Notes under the pieces: generated by a model
What the model saw: only the letters and a program-made list of their open reading frames with translations
Told to the model about the DNA's origin: nothing
Database searches by the model: none
In this document: piece after piece, positions 10,931 to 22,295 of the stretch
Numbering within the stretch: the first letter of the stretch is position 1
Layout of the letters: every line of letters begins with the position of its first letter
Assembly (NCBI RefSeq): GCF_003255815.1
Contig: NC_037682.1
Coordinates: 43,541,011-43,605,010, forward strand
Direction: 5' to 3'
DNA from: Theropithecus gelada
Lineage: Eukaryota; Chordata; Mammalia; Primates; Cercopithecidae
DNA: 64,000 nt
Program-made: the position numbers and the translations under genes

Positions 10931-12850
10931 GCCTTAACTATTAACAAAATTCAGTAAGGTGCCAGGATTTAAAATTAACATGCAAAAATCAATATTATTC
11001 AGAGACACAAATAATAGAGTTAGTAACAACATATAATTTAAAGCACTTAGAAATTGGCTACCAAGAAATATATAAAACCTACAAGAAGAAAAATATCTAA
11101 AACTTTTGAAAGACTCAAAACAAGTCATGAACAAATGGAAAATCACCTGTTCTTGAACATAGTAGCTTAACAATTTAAGGAGACGATTTTGCATGCTTTA
11201 CTTATAAATGTAATGCAATTTCAATACAATTTTAACAAGCTTTCACCTAGAGCTAGAGAAGTTGATACTAAAGTTCGTATGAAAACATAAAAACATCTAA
11301 GAGTATATTGCAAACTATGGAAAGAGAAGCACTATAAAGGAGACCAACACTACAAGATTTAAAACATACTATAAAGCATGTGATTAAAACTGTGTGTTCA
11401 TAGCACATAAAAAGACATACAAGCCAATGGAATCAAATAGATAATTCATAATGAATACAAATAAATGTAGATATTTTGTATATGATAAAGATGCTATTTG
11501 AAATTAGTGGGGTAAACACAAACTTTTTCATAAATAGTGTTGAGAGAACTGGATAGGCTTCTGGAAACCTATACAATTATGATAATATCTTATACCACAT
11601 ATAAGAATAAATTCCAAATCCATTAGAGATGTAAATGTAAAAAAAGTACTAGAATAAAACATAAGTGCATTGTTCTATAACTGGTGTGTAGTGAAACAAT
11701 TTCTAACTTTATTAAACCTCCAAGTGCAATAGAAAATAAATTCAACTACATCTAAAAATTGCATAGCAAAAGTTTCACAAAGTAATACAAAAAACTCACA
11801 AATGACAACTGAAAGAAAACGTTTGCAACATATGTCACAGATAAAGGGTCAATATCCCTACATCCCTACATAATAAATTTATAAAAATTAAGCAAAAGAA
11901 TCTAATAGAAAAATGGGCAAAAGACAGGAACAGATAATGCATGTAAGTGGAAATATATGGCCCTTAGACATTTTAAGAGATGTTCACCTTCACCCACGAG
12001 AAGAGAAATAAAAAATATAATTGAAATGTAATTTCTTACCTATCAAGTTGAAAAAATTTGAAGTTTTAAACTTGGTGAGGCAGTAGGGAAAGAGGCTCTT
12101 TCACACATTGCTACTAGAAACATAAAATGATCCAACACTTATGCTTGGGAATTGGGTGGTATTCAGTGAAGATACATATGCATTATACATACATACATAT
12201 TTTTATGCATATACAATTAAAAATCACTTCTGTAAATTTTGTCTGAAGATATACTCCCTATGATACAAAATATATATTTGTAACTATAAAAATTATAAAC
12301 TACGTATAATTTCCCAAACATATGGGATTGATGGAATAACCTATGATTTATTCATATAAGACTACTCTGCAACTGTAAAGAAGAATGAGGAAAATCTCTG
12401 TAAGCTGATATGGTGAATACATTGAGTAAAAACAAAAAAAATACAGAAGAATACTTATGTAGTAGCTATCTTTCATGTGAGAAAAGAGGGAAAATTACAT
12501 ATAATGTGTATAGTGATTTAAAAAAAAATTAGAAAAAACTTGAATTAGGTAAACTATAGGAATGAAGTGGAAGGCACAGGGGAGATAGTTGCTTCTCTGA
12601 ATGTGTCTGCCTTTTTGTATAGATTTGTCTTTTATAACAATGTGAATAGGCATGCTCAGAAAAATATAATTAAAACTATAAGGATAGGAAAAACCCCCAA
12701 ATTTAATGTAAACAGGATTAAACTGCATTTTAAATTAAAAATCTAGCCACAGTGAAGGAAAAAAAGAAACTACTTCAAAGCACTTTTGCACACAGCATTT
12801 TGACCACATTCCCTCTGCCTAAAGACAAAAGGAATATCAAACAAATCTTG
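10931..12850 (+). mobile_element. L1M 3' half (ORF2 C-terminus and 3'UTR)
   Basis: Starts in ORF2 with AAATTCAGTAAGGTGCCAGG, the block just after the reverse transcriptase active site, and runs through the thumb and C-terminal regions (GAAAAATGGGCAAAAGAC near 11910). A 3'UTR follows, with GTGTCTGCCTTTTTGTATAG near 12603 and a CAGTGAAGGAAAAAAAGAAAC end block. It is a heavily diverged, 5'-truncated L1M with no long frame on the sense strand. The frames on the opposite strand are shadows. Confidence 0.78.
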
Positions 12851-13441
12851 AATTTCACATAGTAGATTTAATTTTTTTAAAGAAAGATATAACATTTTCT
12901 GTTTATTATAGAATGGAGCAAATTCATTAATAACATACTAATGTTAGGAGCCAGAGTTTTCACTCTTGGAAAAATGAGATAGGAATATGGAAAGGCAGGA
13001 GGCTAGAAAGAACCCTGCAGTATTGGACTAGAATTCAAGATTTCAATATTTATAAACTAGTGGTTTTCAATATTATATGTGTGAACACACACACACACAC
13101 TCTTAGATATGAGATAAAGAAAGATAAATAGTAAATAAATGTATCTAGTTCTGTCCACTGGAAAGTCCTAGAAAAAGACACCGAGAAAAGAATATCTCAG
13201 TAGCAGTAAGCATACCAAGCTCTTAGATCTGAGGTTCTAAATAGCATTTCCAACTAAAAAGAGCCAATGCTCTCTGGAGAAATAGCTAATTCCAGCATTA
13301 GAGGAGGAGAGTACAAAACGAGACAAGTATATCTTGTCATGCCAGAAATTAAGGAGTGCTAAAAAGTGGTGGGTGCATGTCACAAAAACAGAGAAGCTAG
13401 CTTGAAGCCCCAGGCCCCAGTCAAATGGCTTTTGCAAAATT
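12851..13441. other. Unannotated stretch with short CA repeat
   Basis: No gene seen. A (CA)n run of about ten units lies at 13084-13103. Confidence 0.5.
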
Positions 13442-14120
13442 ATGATGATAAGAGAAATCGGACATAGTTAACTCCAACTTGCTTCTAACTTCCAAGCTAT
13501 CCTTGGTCATTCCAGGGTGTAGACAAAGCTGACTTTGGGAGAAATTTAGTTTATAGCTTAACCTTAAATCAAGGATGAAAATAGCCCTTCTCCAAACTAA
13601 ACCATCATTGTAAAATTAATGAAAGGCTACAAGGTTAGGATTAAGAGATGGGCCTGATTACTGCTAAACTGGGGATATAGTCTCAGGAGTCATATGGCCG
13701 GAGGTAGCAAGATTTGTGACTTCCTCAATTACTCCGATAGATAACATCACTGTTATAGAATCTAAGACTGGTTTTTTGAGATGTCTTTCATATCAACCCC
13801 ACCAGAACTCCTGATTCATGACTCATCTGACCCTCTGGCCCCACCAATAGGAGGACTCAGCACACGTGGACAATTTTCCACACCCCAGAGATTTCATCCC
13901 CAACCAATAGATAGTCCCCATTCCCTCATGCCCACCAAACTGTCCTTGAAAACCCCTAACCTTTGAGTCTTCAGAATAATTAATTTGAGTAATATCTCTT
14001 CCCACACAAGGTGTGACCAGACTTAAGTCAATTAAAATCTTGTTTTACTGCCATCCCATGGTCTCAGTGGATTGATTTTGTCTATGCACTGGGTAGGAAG
14101 AACTCAATGGGCAGTTCTAC
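13442..14120 (+). mobile_element. Solitary LTR, class I ERV type (MER4/MER41-like group)
   Basis: About 680 bp in the layout of a class I LTR: an AGAAATCGGACATAG-like start, a CATCCCCAACCAATAG block, CCTTGAAAACCCCTAACC before the likely transcription start, ATTAAAATCTTG as a possible poly(A) signal area, and a GGGCAGTTCTA-type end. I recall this order from MER4-like LTRs, but the exact subfamily is uncertain. I could not find a clean target site duplication or any internal retroviral sequence, so I treat it as a solo LTR. The frames over it at 13781-14005 are not genes. Confidence 0.65.
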
Positions 14121-14474
14121 CAGTGTCCAAAGCAAGGGTAATCAAAACATCAAAAAGTGAAAACAGTAATAGATTATAATCCATTAAAACAGTAAAAGTG
14201 TGTAAGTCCATTGATTTAAAAAATAGATGGAGAAAAAGGAAAGATTCTTCTTTATAGTAGTACTATATGCAGAAAGAATAGAATAGAAAGAATAGAATTA
14301 TTAATAGATATTATAATTAATGGGTGAAAGTTTGATCTGGAACATGATACTTAGAGAGTCTCAAAGTATTTCACCCAATAGTTATATAGTAATTACAAAG
14401 GAAAAATAATCTTATAATGAAAAAACTGGGAAGATACTATCTTCTTAAGTAACCAAAGTTAATAAAACCAAACT
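14121..14474. other. Unannotated AT-rich stretch
   Basis: Contains a short AGAATAGAATAGAAAGAAT microrepeat near 14270-14297; otherwise nothing recognised. Confidence 0.45.
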
Positions 14475-14790
14475 GGCCAGCACAGTGACTCATGCCTATA
14501 ATCCCATAATTTGGGAGGCTGAGCTAGGCAGATTACTTGAACCCAGGAGTTAGAGATAAGCCTGGGCAACATGGAAAAACCCTGACTCTACAAAAAATAC
14601 AAAAAAAAAAAAATTTCCTGGGCTTGGTGGTGTGCACTGTAGTCCCAGCTCTACTTGAGAGGTTCAGGTAGGAGGATCAATTGAGATCAAGAAGTTAAGG
14701 TTGCAGTGAGCTGTGATCATGCCACTGCACTCCAGCCTAGGCAACAAAGCAAGTCTCTGTCTCAAGGTAAAAACAAAAAAAATCACATAA
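14475..14790 (+). mobile_element. AluJ, old
   Basis: Begins GGCCAGCACAGTGACTCATG. Both arms are present with an A13 linker, the right arm carries GCTGTGATCATGCCACTGC, and the tail ends in AAAAACAAAAAAAATC. The high divergence fits AluJ. Confidence 0.9.
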
Positions 14791-14959
14791 CAAACCAATA
14801 CTATGCACTTCTGGATATGAGGCTCTAAGATGAACATAGTTCCACTTTGTGGGATTCTTGCCAAAAATTTGTAACCTAAATCTAATCATTAGATAATATC
14901 AGATAAACCTACATTGAGAAATATTCTACAAAATAATTGCTGTGAACTTCAAAACTTTC

Positions 14960-15620
14960 AATGTCCATTTATATTGTACTCTACGGTGTCTAAAAAATTT
15001 TCCAGTCTTTTTTACTTTCTGTGCTATAATCTGAATAGTTTTTATGATACAGATTCACACTCACTGATCTTTCCTTTTGAAACGTCCAATTTGCTAAAAA
15101 GCTCAGTCAAAAAAGTTTTCACTTTATTCAGTTTTTCAGTTCTGGAATTCCATTGTTTAATAGTTTTCACATCTCAGCTGAGATATCTCATCTTTCCTTT
15201 CATTATGAGTGTATTTATATATAGATATTTGAATTTATATAATAAATAACACCCTTGTCTGCTAATTCCAACATTGGTGTTATCTCAGTATCTATTTTTG
15301 TTGACTGTTTATCACCAGGTAAGAGTCACATTTTCCTGTTTCTTAGCATAGTGAGTTTTTTAAAAGATTTATACTGGATATAATGAGCACTACAAATATC
15401 CTATAAAGAGGATATTTTATTTTACTCCTTTAGAATATGTCGAATTTTGCTCTGACAGTCTTAATTTACTGGAAGATTGGCTTTATACTTTTGAGGCCTG
15501 ATTTTAGTCTTTGTTCAAATCTGTCTAGAATAGCCCTTGTTTTGGTTCTAGTATAGTATTACCACTAAGATTAGACCTTTCTACAGTATGAAATAAATTA
15601 CGCCTGGTGTGTTAAATTAA
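14960..15620 (-). mobile_element. L1M/HAL1 ORF1-5'UTR remnant, antisense
   Basis: The plus strand carries CTTGTCTGCTAATTCCAACAT and then TCACATTTTCCTG, antisense to the L1M/HAL1 ORF1 block coding for a coiled-coil start. The flanking TTTTCACTTTATTCAGTTTT-type tracts are also typical of antisense ORF1. A short L1M 3'UTR-like block (ACATTGAGAAATATTCTACA) precedes it at about 14910. The 111-codon plus-strand frame here is an antisense shadow. Confidence 0.62.
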
Positions 15621-16256
15621 GTCTCTCCACTCTGGTTGAGCCTAGCACTGTGCCACTCCCACAATTTCTGTTCAGTTCATACCTTTCCTGTGTGTATTCT
15701 CTGATAAGCCATGAATAGTTTTACTCTGTGAATGCACAGCTTATTATTCGGCCAATGCCTCAAAGTCATTGCTCTGCAGATTTCTGGAACTAATGAAACA
15801 GGTCAGTGGTCACTGGTCTCATTGTGTAAGGTGTTATCCAAACTCATTGTCTCATGACCAAGAGAATTGAGGAGCATGGACACAAAGGGAGAGGTTGGAA
15901 TGAAATTATAATAAGCAAAAGCAGAAAGCTCTCCACAACAGAGGGGAAGTCCTAGTGGGTTGCCATTTTTACAGTTGAATTCAAAAGCTTTTATAAGAAA
16001 CTCCTCTCATCTCTGTAGCTCTTTGAGTAATTTCTCTTCTCTGAAAAGCTGAACAACTCCCCCTTATGTATGTAGTTATGTGTATATCTCTAGGCAAGCA
16101 CAAAGTGCCACTTCTCTTGTTCATATAACTGTAGGATTGTTTTAGGTAAGCCCCCCTCCTCCCTGTGCAAGTTTCCTCTGAGCCCATTGTGTATATGCCT
16201 GAAAAGGGGGGCAAGTTTTTTCCTGGGAACTCACTAATGACACAAAGGATAAAAAG
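15621..16256. other. Unclassified, possible old LTR from about 15826
   Basis: From 15826 the sequence reads like an LTR I have seen elsewhere (CATGACCAAGAGAATTGAGG, GTGGGTTGCCATTTTTACAG and GTAAGCCCCCCTCCTCC blocks), but I cannot name the family or define its ends. The first 200 bp may continue the L1M 5'UTR. No gene seen. Confidence 0.35.
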
Positions 16257-16257
16257 G

Positions 16258-19200
16258 TATTGCCTAGGTTTTCTTCTAGGATGTTATGGTTTTAGGTTTT
16301 ATGTTTAAGTCTTTAATCCATCTTGAGTTGATTTTTGTATAAGGTGTAAGGAAGGGAACCAGTTTCAGTTTTCTGCATATGGCTAGCCAGTTTTCCCAAT
16401 ACCATTTATTAAATAGGGAATCTTTTCCCATTGCTTGTTTGTGTCAGGTTTGTCAAAGATCAGATGGTTGTAGATGTGTGGTGTTATTTCTGAGGCCTCT
16501 ATTCTATTCCATTGGTCTATATATCTGCTTTGGTAGCAGTACCACGCTGTTTTGCTTACTGTAGCCTTGTAGTAGAGTTTGATGTCTGGTAGTGTGATGC
16601 CTCCAGCTTTATTTCTTTTTGCTTAGGATTGTTTTGCCTATGTGGGCTCTTTTTTGATTCCATATGAAGTTTAAAGTAGATTTTTCTAATTCTGTGAAGA
16701 AAGTCAATGGTAGCTTGATAGGGTTATCATTGAATCTATAAATTACTTTGGGCAGTATGGCCATTATCACAATATTGATTCTTCCTATCCATAAGCATGG
16801 AATGTTTTTCCATTTGTTTGTGTCCTCTCTTACTTCCTTGAGAAGTGGTTTGTAGTTCTTGAAAAGGTCCTTCAAATTCTTTGTAAGTTGTATTCCTAGG
16901 TATTTTATTCCCTTTTGTGAACGGGAGTTTGCAGGGAGCCAAAGGCCTGTGGGATGTGATCAACTCAGCATTCCACTGGAGGCTGTATGATCAAACAGCA
17001 AACTGTTTACCACCAATGCAGGATGTGAGCAAACTCACACTGCCTTGCCACCAAAAGGTTTGCTGAGGGACATCAGTCCCTGGTTCCTTGAGGTTATCTA
17101 CTGAGAAAATTAGCGCCTATTGTTCCAAGGATACAGTCTCACAAGTCTGCTGTGAAACAAAGAGCGAATGGACAATTACCCAGCAATCACCCCCCCTTTC
17201 TCACTACCTCTTTTGCCTAATAAATACGGAGGGTTATATAAAGCGCAGGGCCCTTGTCCACTACAGGCAAGATGTCCCCTGACCCCTTCTTCCAAATATA
17301 CTTTCTTAAGTGTCTTTGTCTTTTATTTCCATGTTTGCCCCACTTTGTTCAGTTCCCCTAGGTCCTTTCAGGTGGAGTTCACTCATGATTTGGCTCTCTG
17401 TTTGTCTGTTATTGGTATATAGGAATGCTTGTGATTTTTGCACATTGTTTTTGTATCCTGAGACTTTGCTGAAGTTGCTTATTAGCTTAAGGCGATTTTG
17501 GGTTGAGAAGATGGGGTTTTCTAAATATACAATTATGTCATCTGCAAACAGAGACAATTTGACTTCCTCTCTTCCTATTTGAATACCTTTATTTCTTTCT
17601 CTTGCCTGATTGCCCTGGCCAGAACTTCCAATACTATGTTGAATAGGAGTAGTGAGAGAGGGCATCCTTGTCTTTTGCCAGTTTTCAAAGGGAATGCTTC
17701 CAGTTTTTGCACATTCAGTATGATATTGGCTGTGGGTTTGTCACAAATAGCTCTTATTATTTTGAGATACATTCCATTGATACCTAGTTTATTGAGAGTT
17801 TTTAAGAGGAAGGCTGTTGAATTTTGTCGAAGGCCTTTTCTGCATCTTTTGAGATAATCATGTGGCTTTTGTCACTGGTTCTGTTTATGTGATGGGTTAT
17901 GTTTATTGATTTGTGTATGCTGAAACAGCCTTACATCCCAGGGATAAAGCCGACTTGATCGTGGTGGATAAGCTTTTTGATGTGCTGCTGAATTTGGTTT
18001 GCCAGTATTTTACTGAGGAGTTTATCATCAATGTTCATTAGGGATGTTGGCCTGAAATTTTTCTTTTTTTGTTGTGTCTCTGCCAGGTTTTGCTATCTGA
18101 ATGATTCTGGCCTCATAAAATGAGTTAGGGAGGATTTCCTCTTTTTCTATTGTTTGGAATAGTTTCAGAAGGAATGGTACCAGTTCCTCTTTGTACCTCT
18201 GGTAGAATTCGGCTGTGAATCTGTCTGGTCCTGGACTTTTTTTGGTTGGTAGGCTATTAATTACTGCCACAATTTCAGAACTTGTTATTGGTCTATTCAG
18301 GGATTCGACTTCTTTCTGGTTTCGACTTGGGAGGGTGTGTGTGCCCAGCAATTTATCTGTTTCTTCTAGATTTTCTAGTTTATTCGCATAGAAGTGTTAA
18401 TAGTATTCTCTGATGGTAGTTTGTACTTCTGTGGGATTAGTGGTGGTATCCCCTATACTATTTTTTATTGCCTCTGTTTGATTCCTCTCTCTTTTCTTCC
18501 TTATTAGTCTGGTGAGCAATCTATTTCGTTGATCTTTTCAAAAAAACAGCTCCTGGATTCATTGATTTTTTTTTCAAGGGTTTTTCGTGTCTCTATATCC
18601 TTCAGTTCTGCTCTGATCTTAGTTATTTCTTGTCCTCGGCTAGCTTTTGAATGTGTTTGCTGTTACTTCTCTAGTTCTTTTAATTTTGATGTTAGGGTGT
18701 CAATTTTAGATCTTTCCTGCTTTCTCTTGTGGGCATTTAGTGCTATAAATTTCCCTCTACACACTGCTTTAAATGTGTCCCAGAGATTCTTGTATGTCGT
18801 GTCTTCATTTTCATTGGTTTCAAAGAACATCCTAATTTCTGCATTAATTTCGTTATTTATCCAATAGTCATTCATGAGCAGGTTGTTCAGTTTCCATGTA
18901 GTTGGGCGGTTTTGAGTGAGTTTCTTAATCCTGAGTTCTAATTTGATTTCACTCTGGCCTGAAAGGCTGTTATGATTTCCATTCTTTTGCATTTGCTGAG
19001 GAGTGTTTTTACTTCCAATTATGTGGTCAATTTTAGAATAAGTGCAAAGAGGTGCTGAGAAAAATATGTATTCTGTTGATTTGGGGTGGAGAGTTCTGTA
19101 GATGTCTATTAGGCTTGCTTGGTCCAGAGCTGAGCCTTATTCAAGTCCTGAACATCCTTATTAATTTTGTGTTTGGTTGATCGGTCTAATATTGACAATG

Positions 19201-19408
19201 GGGTCTTAAAGTCTCCCAATATTATTGTATGGAAGTCTAAGTCTCTTTGTAGGTCTCTAAGAACTTGCTTCATGAATCTGGGTGCTTCTGTGTTGGGTGC
19301 ATATACATTTAGGATAGTTAACTCTTCTTGTTGCATTGATCCCTTTACCATTATGTAATGTCCTTCTTTGTCTCTTTTGATCTTGTTTATTTAAAGTCTG
19401 TTTTATCA
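16258..19408 (-). pseudogene. L1 ORF2 pseudogene, inverted 5' portion (EN, RT)
   Basis: Minus-strand reading starts in the endonuclease domain, where a GDFKTP motif (frame 19109-19351) replaces the usual GDFNTP. It passes the KKSPGPDRFTAEFYQ block of the RT fingers (18028-18351), then the RT catalytic motif FADDIIVYLENP (17306-17665), and ends in the thumb and connection region. Frames shift repeatedly and the domain is split by a 444 bp LTR. ORF2p would nick DNA and reverse-transcribe L1 RNA; this copy cannot make it. Divergence is moderate, so the copy is primate-age. All plus-strand frames over it are shadows. Confidence 0.88.
16930..17373 (+). mobile_element. Solo LTR, class II ERV type (MER9-like)
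   Basis: Inserted in the inverted L1. It starts TGCAGGGAGCCAAAGGCC and contains CTAATAAATACGGAGGG then TTATATAAAG (17234-17243), a good TATA box, followed by GTCCCCTGACCCCTTCTTCC and a T-rich end. GGAGTT occurs at 16924-16929 and 17374-17379, a 6 bp target duplication as expected for the ERVK class, and L1 sequence resumes in register after it. The 3' boundary does not end in a clean CA. I recall this as MER9 (HML-3 group), with moderate certainty. Confidence 0.7.
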
Positions 19409-20260
19409 TAGTCATGGGCAAAGACTTCACATCTAAAACAACAAAAGCAATGGCAACAAAAGCCAAAATTGACAAATGGGATCTAATTAAATTAAGGAGC
19501 TTCTGCAAAGCAAAAGAAACTACCATCAGAGTGAACAGGCAACCTACAGAGTAGGAGTAAATTTTTGCAATCTATCTATCTGACAAAGTGCTAATATTCA
19601 TAATCTACAAAGAATTTAAACAAATTTACAAGAAAAAAACAACCCCATAAAAAAGTGGGCAAAGGATATGAACAGACACTTCTCAAAAGAAGACATTTGT
19701 GAACAGACACTTCTCAAAAGAAGACATTTATGTAGCCAACAGACATATGAAAAAATGCTCATCATCACTGGTCATTAGAGAAATGCAAATCAAAACCACA
19801 ATGAGATACCATCTCATGCCAGTTATAATGGCAATCATTAAAAAGTCAGGAAACAACAGATACTGGAGAGGATATGGAGAAATAGGAATCCTTTTGCACT
19901 GTTGGTGGCAGTGTAAATTAGTTCAACCATTGTGGAAGACAGTGTGGCGATTCCTCAAGGATCTAGAACGAGAAATACTATTTGACCCAACAATCCCATT
20001 ACTGGATATATACCCAAGTGATTATAAATCATTCTACTACAAAGACACATGCACACGTGTGTTTATTTCAGCGCTATTCACAATAGCAAAGACTTGGAAC
20101 CAACCCAAATGTCTATCAATGATAGACTGGATAAAGAAAATGTGGCACATATACACCATGGAGTACTATGCAGCCATAAAAAGGATGAGTTCATGTCCTT
20201 TGCAGGGACATGGATGAAGTTGGAAACCATCATTCTCAGCAAACTAACACAAGAACAGGA
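19409..20260 (+). pseudogene. L1 ORF2 pseudogene, sense C-terminal portion
   Basis: The frame at 19699-20217 (172 codons) is the ORF2p C-terminal segment. It has the LLHCWWQCKLVQPLWKTVWR tract, a YPSDYKS block and the terminal MEYYAAIKRM motif. Frameshifts occur upstream: a 31 bp tandem duplication at 19670-19731 shifts the frame. The cysteine-containing C-terminal region normally helps bind L1 RNA. Dead copy. Confidence 0.9.
19670..19731 (+). repeat. 31 bp tandem duplication in L1 ORF2
   Basis: The unit GAACAGACACTTCTCAAAAG plus 11 further bases occurs at 19670-19700 and 19701-19731 with one difference near its end (TTTGT versus TTTAT). Because 31 is not a multiple of three it breaks the frame. 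Confidence 0.95.
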
Positions 20261-20519
20261 AACCAAACACTGCATTGTCTCACTCATAAGAGGGAGCTGA
20301 ACAATGGGAACGCGTGGACACAGGGAGGGCAACATCATACAATGGGGCCTGTCAAGGGGTGGGAGGCTAGGGAAGGATAGCATTAGGAGAAATACCTAAT
20401 GTAGGTAACAGGTTGATGGGGGCAGCAAACCACCATGGCAGGTGTATACCTATGTAACAAAACTGCACGTTCTGCACATGTACCCCAGAACTTAAAGTAT
20501 AATAATAATCATAAGAAAT

Positions 20520-21230
20520 AATTAAAAGGCTTATATGATGGACCTTGCCTGCTTTGCCTGCTTATCTGTGCAGGTTAGTCAGAGTATTCCCCAGGCTGCT
20601 CTATTTTTGCCTGTAGCTGTGATTTTTCAGACAGGCTGCTTCTCCAAGGACTAATCTTAATTGTCTACCCAACTGATTTTTCTTTTTCTTCACCCTCTTT
20701 ACCTTTTTATTCTCACTATTCTTTTCCATACTACCCAATCTTTCAAATTCTGGCTTCATGACTACATAGAATCCTGTTTCATAGTCAAGTGAGATTAACA
20801 TGTTCTCTGTTTGGACTCCACTGTCCTCTTCAGTAATTTGGAAGGTAGATCTAATGTTTCTTTATCTCAATCATCCTGAGCTCTTTTCCAATATCTTAAA
20901 ACTGTTAATTCCTGTAGTTTTCTTTTCTTTTTCTCTTTTTTTCCTTTTGTTTCTCCCATTAGTTTAGGACAATGTTTTAGGAAACTCAGCTAATTTTCTG
21001 TATCCTTCTTAACTAGAGTTTATTATGGCCCTGGATAGGGCTTTATACCCATTGAAAAATTTTACATACCCATTTTACATTTTAAATGTCAGTAATTTCA
21101 CAAATTCAGATTCAAAGTTATATGCTAGTTTGGATTCCGGAAAATCAAGATGGTGACAAGATGTCTGAGGCTGCTATTGTCTGTAAATATAATAAATAAT
21201 GTGATTCTATGCAACATCACCTATGCTCCT
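20520..21230. other. Unannotated stretch
   Basis: Pyrimidine-rich parts (about 20890-20960) but no recognised repeat or gene. Confidence 0.45.
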
Positions 21231-21633
21231 TGTTATTGGTTGAATCATATACTCCCAACATATATTAAAGTTCTAGTCTCCAGTATTCATGAATGTGAGC
21301 TTATTAGTTGTAATTAAAATATAGGTTAAGCTCGGGTCACAATAGAGTAGGTTTTTAATTCTGTGTGACTACTTTCCTCATAAGAAAAACAGAGGAGATA
21401 CAGAGACAGACACAGAGAGAAAGGACACCATGTGATGAAAGAGGCAGGAGCTGGAGTGATGTATCTACAAACAAACGAGTGCTAATGTTTGCCTCAATAC
21501 CAGAAACTAAGAGAAAGGCATAGAACAAATTTTCCTCTAGCGCCTTCAGATAGAGTATGACATTACCACCACCTTGATTTTGGAATTTTTACCTCCAGAA
21601 CTGTGAGAGAAAAAATCTCTGTTGTTTTAAGCC
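21231..21633 (+). mobile_element. MaLR-type LTR (MLT1-like), 3' end missing
   Basis: Starts TGTTATTGGTTGAATCATATA. Later blocks are ACACCATGTGATGAAAGAGG, CACCTTGATTTTGGAATTTT and CCTCCAGAACTGTGAGAGA followed by GTTGTTTTAAGCC, the usual MLT1-like 3' region. The last 50 or so bp are absent where a MADE1 begins. The family name is from memory. Confidence 0.7.
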
Positions 21634-21634
21634 T

Positions 21635-21682
21635 ATATTTGGTGCAATAGTAATTGTGGTTTTTGACATTACTTTTAATGGC
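21635..21682 (+). mobile_element. Half MADE1 (mariner-derived MITE)
   Basis: TTTGGTGCAATAGTAATTGT followed by GGTTTTTGACATTACTTTTAATGGCA is the first arm and centre of the 80 bp palindromic MADE1. The mirror second arm is missing and replaced by AT-rich repeat. MADE1 moved with Hsmar1 transposase and inserts at TA. Confidence 0.85.
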
Positions 21683-21810
21683 ACATATATCATATATATA
21701 TAAATATATCTATATACTCTATATTGATATGTAGTATATATATTAGATATACTATATGTTAATATATCATATATACACTATATATAAAATACATGTATAT
21801 GCATGTAAAC
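21683..21810. repeat. AT-rich degenerate (TA)n tract
   Basis: Runs of ATATAT, ATATACT and TATATCA over about 125 bp, replacing the missing MADE1 half. Confidence 0.9.
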
Positions 21811-21938
21811 AAAATTCTGTATGGAATATACATTAAAATTCCTCCCTCTCATTGAACATTGGTAAGGTACGCTATCTGTGATCTATGTTAAACTTGGTCA
21901 AAAACAATTTTGAAAAAATCTTGATAAAGTTTCCTATA

Positions 21939-22290
21939 TAATATGGTTTGGCTGTGTCCCCACCCAAATCTCAACTTGAATTTTATCTCCCAGAATTCCC
22001 ATGTGTTCTGGGAGGGACTCAGTGGGAGGTAATTGAATCATAGGGGCCTGTCATTCCCCTGCTATTCTCGTGATACTAAATAAGTCTCACAAGATATGAT
22101 GAGTTTGTCAGGGGTTTCTGCTTTAGCTTTCTTCTTATTTTCTCTTGCTGCTGCCATTTAAGAAGTGCCTTTCACCTCCTGTGGTGATTCTGAGGCATCT
22201 CCAGCCATGTAAAACTGTAAGTCCAATTATATCTTTTTGTTCCTAGTTTTGGGTATGTATTTATCAGCAGCATGAGAACAAACTAATAAA
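21939..22290 (+). mobile_element. Solo THE1/MST LTR with TSD CTATA
   Basis: A 352 bp LTR starting TAATATGGTTTGGCTGTGTC (first dinucleotide mutated from TG to TA) and ending GAGAACAAACTAATAAA. CTATA at 21934-21938 and 22291-22295 is a perfect 5 bp target duplication. It shows the full MaLR order, including GGGAGGGACTCAGTGGGAGG and the AGCCATGTAAAACTGTAAG region. The length fits THE1 rather than the longer MST. Confidence 0.92.
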
Positions 22291-22295
22291 CTATA

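Larger units (their letters stand above)
16258..20515 (+). mobile_element. Primate L1 (L1PA group) with 5' inversion
   Basis: One L1 insertion in two opposed parts. 19409-20515 is the sense 3' end: ORF2 C-terminus, 3'UTR with TGGGGCCTGTCAAGGGGTGG, and an AATAATAATCATAAG tail. 16258-19408 is the adjoining upstream part of ORF2 in reverse orientation. The two parts are neighbours in L1 order: the inverted part ends with the antisense of the CCTAGGCAAT block and the direct part starts at CATGGGCAAAGAC, with only about 20 bp missing. This is the signature of twin priming. A solo LTR (16930) interrupts the inverted half. A possible imperfect target site duplication is ATAAAAAGG versus ATTAAAAGG. 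Confidence 0.9.

Noticed and set aside
14914..15249. 111-codon plus-strand frame
   Set aside because: Lies antisense to an L1M/HAL1 ORF1 remnant; composition follows the T-rich antisense strand.
18529..18867. 112-codon plus-strand frame rich in F and S
   Set aside because: Antisense shadow of the inverted L1 ORF2.
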